Below are positions 6,595 to 10,271 of a stretch of DNA of 13,199 nt, piece by piece. How positions within the stretch are numbered: position 1 is the stretch's first letter; the number at the start of each line of letters is the position of its first letter. The stretch covers positions 1 to 13,199 of the forward strand of contig PMCR01000236.1 of the NCBI GenBank assembly GCA_003155465.1, written 5' to 3'. Below the pieces are notes generated by a model that saw only the letters and a program-made list of their open reading frames with translations, was not told the origin of the DNA and made no database searches. Made by a program: the position numbers and the translations under genes. The DNA is from Myxococcales bacterium (lineage in GTDB: Bacteria; Myxococcota; Polyangia; Fen-1088).

Positions 6595-8253
6595 TTAGAG
6601 TGGCTCGGGCTCGGGTGTGAGTTCCAGATCGGGGCCCAGCTTCGCGCGAACCGCTTCGATCAGCCGCGCCAGGCGGTCCGGTTCCATCTCCAGCTCGGTC
6701 GCGCGGCCCGCAAGGTCGAGCCGCTTCGGGTTCTGCTTGAGCAGGTATTTCTCGGCCTCGTCCACCAGACGGGCGAGCCCTTCCTTGGACAGCCCCAGAC
6801 TCGCGGCCAGACCCTCCGGCGAGTCGTGTTCCAGGTACACGCGGGCGAGCAGCGCCACGCCCGCGCGCAGAACACCCCGCCACACCGTCGAGTTTGGTGC
6901 CTTGGCCAGCTTTGCCGCCGTCCTGTGATTTCCCTTCGCCCTATCCCAGCAGGTCAGGAAGTAGCGGCGCTCGATGGCTTCCCATCCTAGTGCCAGCGGC
7001 ACGGTGAACGTCACACCCGGCACGAAGCTCTCCACCGTGTTGCCCGGTGCGGCCGCAGCCACGATCTTCTCGGGCAGGTTCTTCACCCGGATCACGCCGC
7101 CGTCGGCCATCATCGCTGCGAAGTCCAGGGCGCTGTGCAATTCGCCCGCGTTGTAGGGCCAGTCGTGCGATTCCAGCACTCGGAAGACGGGCTCCTCGAC
7201 CCACAGACGGTCTTGATCGTTCTTGGCGCGATCCTCGTTGATGTTGGCCAGGAATCGATTGACGAACCACCTGATGTCCTCGGGCCGTTCCCTCAGTGGG
7301 GGCAGGGTGTACGCGATTCCCAGGCGGCCGAGCAGGGCCGGCCGCAGGCTCTTGATCGGCTGGTCCGTGGCGCTGACCAGCCGGAACGACGTCGTGCGCT
7401 CCTTGGGTTCCTCTCCCAGCCGCGAGAAACGACCGGTGCGCAGGACCAGCAACAGCATCCCCTGCAGATCCTCGGGCAGCTCAGCGATCTCGTCCAGGAA
7501 CAGCGTCCCACCGTTGGCCTTTTCCACCGCGCCCACGCGCTCCTCCCGAAGACCGATGAACCCCTTCATTTGGCCGAACAGAATCGAGCGCAGGACGTTC
7601 GGATCGCCGGCCCGGCCCCCGCAATCGAAGGGCACGAAGGGCCCCGTGCTCCCGCTCGCCCGGTGCAGCCACTCGGCCAGCGTGGACTTGCCAACGCCGG
7701 TCTCGCCGAGCAACAGCACTGGCTTGCCGCCACGCGCCAGGCGTGTGAAGTACTCCATGCCCGGTGCGCGCCGCAGGCTGGGTGCCATGTCTTCCGGGCG
7801 CGCACTGCGCGTGTCCGCCGACTGCGTCTCCTTGAGCAACTGGAGCACGACGCTGACGATATCGAGCCGCACTACGCGGTCGAACGGAATCACATGAGTA
7901 CGGGCGTCGAGCGGCTCGACCTCGTCGCCAGTCATGGTGAAGATGAACACCGACAGCGTCGGCGCCACGTCGCGGATCCGCCGGGCGATGTGGATGCCCT
8001 CGCGGCTGGCGTCGGGGCCCAGCAGAGTCTTGTCCGCGGGCAGGCGATCGAAGCTGAGATCCACCACCGCCACCCGGATCTCGTCATTCAGGTCGGCCAG
8101 CAGGGCCAGCGCCTCCGGTCCCGACTGGGCGTAAACCACATCCTTCGACGTGATGTCCAGGCCGGGCGAGCGAGCGCCCATCTCGTCGATCTGCCCGCAG
8201 AACCATTGCAGCCGTTCGGGCTGGTCATCGACAAGCAGGATCTTCCCACGCAT
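6595..8253 (-). CDS. Response regulator with AAA+ sigma-54-activator-like domain and Fis-type HTH, atypical
   Basis: Encodes 552 residues. Residues 1-140 are a receiver domain: acidic pair D9/D10 in LLVDDQPE, likely phospho-acceptor D65 in VAVVDLSF, T107/T109 in FTMTGDE; the usual KP Lys is absent (HVIPFDR instead). Residues 160-400 are an AAA+ domain of the enhancer-binding-protein class: Walker A GETGVGKS (183-190), Walker B GGTLFLDEI (248-256), and PPLRERPEDI (318-327). The sigma-54-contact loop, normally GAFTGA, reads GFIGLRE (231-237), one residue short and with Ile for the key Thr. The sensor II GNVREL motif reads YNAGEL (368-372), losing its Arg. Residues 422-465 resemble a Fis-type HTH (AIERRYFLTCWDRAKGNHRTA). 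About 85 further residues follow, with two HTH-like helical repeats. It is divergent from the 8441 gene, and the intergenic inverted repeat may be its binding site. No partner kinase is encoded in the window. Confidence 0.88.
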   Translation of the reverse strand: MRGKILLVDDQPERLQWFCGQIDEMGARSPGLDITSKDVVYAQSGPEALALLADLNDEIRVAVVDLSFDRLPADKTLLGPDASREGIHIARRIRDVAPTLSVFIFTMTGDEVEPLDARTHVIPFDRVVRLDIVSVVLQLLKETQSADTRSARPEDMAPSLRRAPGMEYFTRLARGGKPVLLLGETGVGKSTLAEWLHRASGSTGPFVPFDCGGRAGDPNVLRSILFGQMKGFIGLREERVGAVEKANGGTLFLDEIAELPEDLQGMLLLVLRTGRFSRLGEEPKERTTSFRLVSATDQPIKSLRPALLGRLGIAYTLPPLRERPEDIRWFVNRFLANINEDRAKNDQDRLWVEEPVFRVLESHDWPYNAGELHSALDFAAMMADGGVIRVKNLPEKIVAAAAPGNTVESFVPGVTFTVPLALGWEAIERRYFLTCWDRAKGNHRTAAKLAKAPNSTVWRGVLRAGVALLARVYLEHDSPEGLAASLGLSKEGLARLVDEAEKYLLKQNPKRLDLAGRATELEMEPDRLARLIEAVRAKLGPDLELTPEPEPL

Positions 8254-8282
8254 GGCTTGCTGCAGACTATATCAAATCGCGG

Positions 8283-8321
8283 GTGCTTCATCCGTCGATG
8301 CAGTTCCACGCTGAAACGCAC
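8283..8321. promoter_or_regulatory. Inverted-repeat element, copy A (candidate activator site)
   Basis: This element shares 29 of 35 positions with copy B (8285-8319 against 9026-9060), including CCGTCGAT, CTCCACG-like and TGAAACGC blocks. Its palindrome is decayed: GTGC-TTCA on the left pairs with TGAA-AC-GCAC on the right with a 2-nt bulge. It sits 30 bp upstream of the regulator ATG and about 25-60 bp upstream of the -24 element serving the 8441 gene, so it could control both directions. Confidence 0.65.
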
Positions 8322-8343
8322 GACGGGCTGGCTTGGTTCGCAA

Positions 8344-8359
8344 CGGTATCCGGCTTGCA
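8344..8359 (+). promoter_or_regulatory. Candidate sigma-54 promoter for the 8441 gene
   Basis: CGGTATCCGGCTTGCA has GG at 8345-8346 and GC at 8357-8358 with exactly 10 bases between, plus the full TTGCA -12 block. It differs from the TGGCAC-type -24 block at the first base and at the C. It aligns base for base with the stronger promoter at 9100-9115. Expected start near 8370, about 70 bp before the ATG. Confidence 0.6.
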
Positions 8360-8425
8360 GTTGGCCAGACGTCGATGTCGTCGTACGATGGATGTGTCAT
8401 GCGACAGCCCCGGACTGCGTTCGAG

Positions 8426-8431
8426 AGGAGG
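8426..8431 (+). promoter_or_regulatory. Ribosome binding site deciding the start at 8441
   Basis: AGGAGG at 8426-8431 with 9-nt spacing to ATG 8441. In-frame candidates at 8333 and 8375 lie before or too near the predicted transcription start, and ATG 8399 has no comparable site. The segment GGAGG...CGGTCATG recurs in front of the 9147 gene. Confidence 0.75.
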
Positions 8432-8440
8432 ATATCGGTC

Positions 8441-8992
8441 ATGCCGCAAGGATTTGCGTTGAGACAACTGTTAACGTCTGTCGCGGTCGTGGCCGTCATG
8501 GTTGCCAGTCATTCGGCAGCAGCATCCGGCAAGCCGCGATCTCCTGCCGATCAGACCGCCACTGTTGATTCGGTCGTCCGTGCCACCATAGATTCGAAAT
8601 GCCACCTGACGACCTACCAGGACCCGCCTGTGGTTACGGGAACCATGGTTGAACTCACCGTGGCCTTCGACAACGCCAGTCTGCGCGGGTTCTGGGCACC
8701 GGATGTTGCCGTTCAGTATGGTTTCGACGCCGCGGTCAGGCCGTTGGTGCGCGCACTCTTCTCCGACAAGGCGAAGCGGTTCAAGAACATCAACATCATA
8801 AGGATCACCCTCGACATCGCGCCTCACGACATCCCGCCAACCCTTGTATTCGAGATCTCCAGGGCCGCGTGGGAAGCCTACCATCACGACACTGGGGGCA
8901 TTTCAAAGGTCGATTTCTACAAGAGGATAAAGATAACGGCGGGGGACAAGCCGTTCGCGTTCGATCCCGAGCGTGCCGCTGACATCGAGTAG
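8441..8992 (+). CDS. Small secreted protein of unknown function
   Basis: Encodes 183 residues. The N-terminus LRQLLTSVAVVAVMVASHSAAA is a signal peptide with probable cleavage after AAA at 28. The mature part is about 155 residues with a single cysteine (Cys54) and alternating beta/alpha character: TMVELTVAF (68-76), a VAVQYGFDAAVRPLVRALF segment (89-107), IIRITLDIAP (119-128), PPTLVFEISRAAWEAY (132-147). I recognise no family. The gene is preceded by the copy-A inverted repeat and a GG-N10-GC promoter and is followed after 154 bp by the similarly equipped 9147 gene. That context suggests co-regulation with the ARPP-1-type protein and control by the divergent regulator. The mature protein could be soluble periplasmic or secreted. 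Confidence 0.8.
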   Translation: MPQGFALRQLLTSVAVVAVMVASHSAAASGKPRSPADQTATVDSVVRATIDSKCHLTTYQDPPVVTGTMVELTVAFDNASLRGFWAPDVAVQYGFDAAVRPLVRALFSDKAKRFKNINIIRITLDIAPHDIPPTLVFEISRAAWEAYHHDTGGISKVDFYKRIKITAGDKPFAFDPERAADIE

Positions 8993-9022
8993 TTGCGAGG
9001 ACTCCAGGTTTCCGGATGGTTT

Positions 9023-9061
9023 GGCGTTTCACCCGTCGATACGGCTCCACGGTGAAACGCC
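9023..9061. promoter_or_regulatory. Inverted-repeat element, copy B (candidate activator site)
   Basis: GGCGTTTCACC (9023-9033) and GGTGAAACGCC (9051-9061) form a perfect 11-bp inverted repeat with 17 bases between. The interior holds CCGT-CGAT-ACGG (9033-9044), a second small palindrome. Its centre is about 59 bp upstream of the -24 GG at 9101 and about 84 bp before the expected start site, a normal place for a sigma-54 activator site. It is not followed by a T tract, which argues against its being only a terminator for the 8441 gene. Confidence 0.75.
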
Positions 9062-9099
9062 GGGAGCGGCGTCTTGCTCTACGAGGGCCAGCATTCCAG

Positions 9100-9115
9100 T
9101 GGCATCCAGTTTGCA
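9100..9115 (+). promoter_or_regulatory. Candidate sigma-54 promoter for the ARPP-1-type gene
   Basis: TGGCATCCAGTTTGCA fits the sigma-54 consensus TGGCACR-N4-TTGCW closely: TGGCA, then four free bases, then TTGCA, with GG (9101-9102) and GC (9113-9114) 10 bases apart. Expected start near 9126, giving a leader of about 20 nt that contains the ribosome binding site. Confidence 0.75.
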
Positions 9116-9132
9116 ATTGGTTTAGACGCACG

Positions 9133-9140
9133 AAAGGAGG
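9133..9140 (+). promoter_or_regulatory. Strong ribosome binding site for the ARPP-1-type gene
   Basis: AAAGGAGG with 6-nt spacing to ATG 9147, fixing the start. The following TCGGTCATG resembles the equivalent part of the 8441 gene leader. Confidence 0.8.
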
Positions 9141-9146
9141 TCGGTC

Positions 9147-10064
9147 ATGAACGCCATCAAACTAGCCCCAGCAAGCGAGCTCGGCGACCTGGCCGCCCGC
9201 ATTCGCACAGGGGCGCCCATTCCAATTGGGCCAGTCACGCTGGTGCCGCTCTACTCGGAGGCTGATGGTCTTGAGGCCGACCTGCTCGAAGAGAGCATCG
9301 CCCGCGGCCACACCACCGTGACTGAGGTTAGCGACCACGGCACGGTGAATCTGCTCAGCGTGAGCAACCATGGACCGCGCCTCCTGCTTCTGCTCGACGG
9401 CGAAGAGGTCGTGGGGGCAAAGCAGAACCGCGTCTTCAACGCCAGCTTCCTGGTGGCGCCGGATTCGACGGTCGATATCCCGGTAAGCTGCGTGGAGCGC
9501 GGACGCTGGCAGTACAAGTCCGCCGCCTTCGGTTCGTCGGAAAGAACCCTCACCAGCCGCGCCCGCAGCTCGAAGTTGGACCGAACCTCGGTTTCCATGG
9601 TCAGCAGCCTTCGCTACGACTCCGACCAAGGCGCGGTCTGGGCGGACGTGGACGGCTACCTTGGCCGCACTTCGACCCAGTCCCCGACGTCGGCATTTTC
9701 GGATGCGGCAAAGCGGCGGGTGGCCGTCATCGAGGACCGCATTCCCGAGCCCTCGCCTGGCCAGACCGGAGTGGCTGTCGTGCATGGCGAGAAGCTGGTC
9801 AGCATCGACATCCTGGGATCGCCCGATCTGTTCCGCCGGAGCTGGAGAAAGATCGCGCGCGGAATCTTGGCCGAGGTCTACGACGAATCACCGCCGCCAA
9901 GGGATGCGACGACCACCGTGCGAACCGCCATCTCGGAACTTGCCTCCATCCCCGTGGTCCGCAACACCCCACCCGGCTGCGGCGAAACCCTGCACGGCAA
10001 AGGCAACGTTGCGGTGGGCGCAATCGTACGGGAGGGGAAGGTGTATCATGTCCTCGTGGCTTGA
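9147..10064 (+). CDS. ARPP-1 (DUF6569)-type domain protein
   Basis: Encodes 305 residues with no signal peptide, so cytoplasmic. The recognisable signature is LLLLDGEEVVGAKQNRVFN (80-98), followed by IPVSCVERGRW (111-121) and, near the C-terminus, GEKLVSIDILGSPDLF (214-229). These match the ARPP-1 domain (DUF6569), named for association with ADP-ribosylglycohydrolases and rhodanese-phosphatase proteins in genomic neighbourhoods. Length is normal for a stand-alone member. The biochemical activity is not established as far as I know; the invariant Glu/Lys/Asn/Arg and Cys residues suggest an enzyme or ligand-binding site. It has its own sigma-54-type promoter and inverted repeat, closely resembling those of the preceding secreted-protein gene. 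The family call is from recalled motifs, not a search. Confidence 0.78.
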   Translation: MNAIKLAPASELGDLAARIRTGAPIPIGPVTLVPLYSEADGLEADLLEESIARGHTTVTEVSDHGTVNLLSVSNHGPRLLLLLDGEEVVGAKQNRVFNASFLVAPDSTVDIPVSCVERGRWQYKSAAFGSSERTLTSRARSSKLDRTSVSMVSSLRYDSDQGAVWADVDGYLGRTSTQSPTSAFSDAAKRRVAVIEDRIPEPSPGQTGVAVVHGEKLVSIDILGSPDLFRRSWRKIARGILAEVYDESPPPRDATTTVRTAISELASIPVVRNTPPGCGETLHGKGNVAVGAIVREGKVYHVLVA

Positions 10065-10254
10065 GTTGAGTGTCGGTTGATGTGTTGCGAAGTGGGCGAT
10101 CCATGCGGAATCAGGAAACTCATCACTTTAGGAAGAAGTACCCGTCGGACGAGAATCATTGATCAACGGGGTGCCAGCGGTTTGAATGCGGTGTATGCGC
10201 AACTGCCGCATCTCGTGGAGCCCAGATGGAGTTTGTGGACGTCTAGGATGACCG

Positions 10255-10261
10255 AAAGGAG
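10255..10261 (+). promoter_or_regulatory. Ribosome binding site of the long right-edge gene
   Basis: AAAGGAG lies 10 nt before ATG 10272. The rest of the 207-bp gap (10065-10271) shows no second inverted-repeat element and no convincing GG-N10-GC promoter. Confidence 0.6.
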
Positions 10262-10271
10262 CTGTGCAACC

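Noticed and set aside
8333..8440. Longer N-terminus for the small secreted protein starting at 8333 or 8399
   Set aside because: 8333 lies upstream of the candidate promoter; neither start has a ribosome binding site like AGGAGG before 8441, and the signal peptide fits only 8441.
7135..8568. A 477-codon plus-strand frame opposite the regulator
   Set aside because: The minus strand carries clear receiver and AAA+ motifs; this frame is Gln/Arg/His-rich with no domain, as expected of antisense.
9023..9061. Copy B as a simple transcription terminator for the 8441 gene
   Set aside because: There is no T tract, the loop is 17 bases, and a related element lies upstream of the 8441 gene where there is no plus-strand gene to terminate.
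10103..10162. A 19-codon plus-strand frame in the gap after the ARPP-1-type gene
   Set aside because: No ribosome binding site and no sign of conservation; most likely chance.
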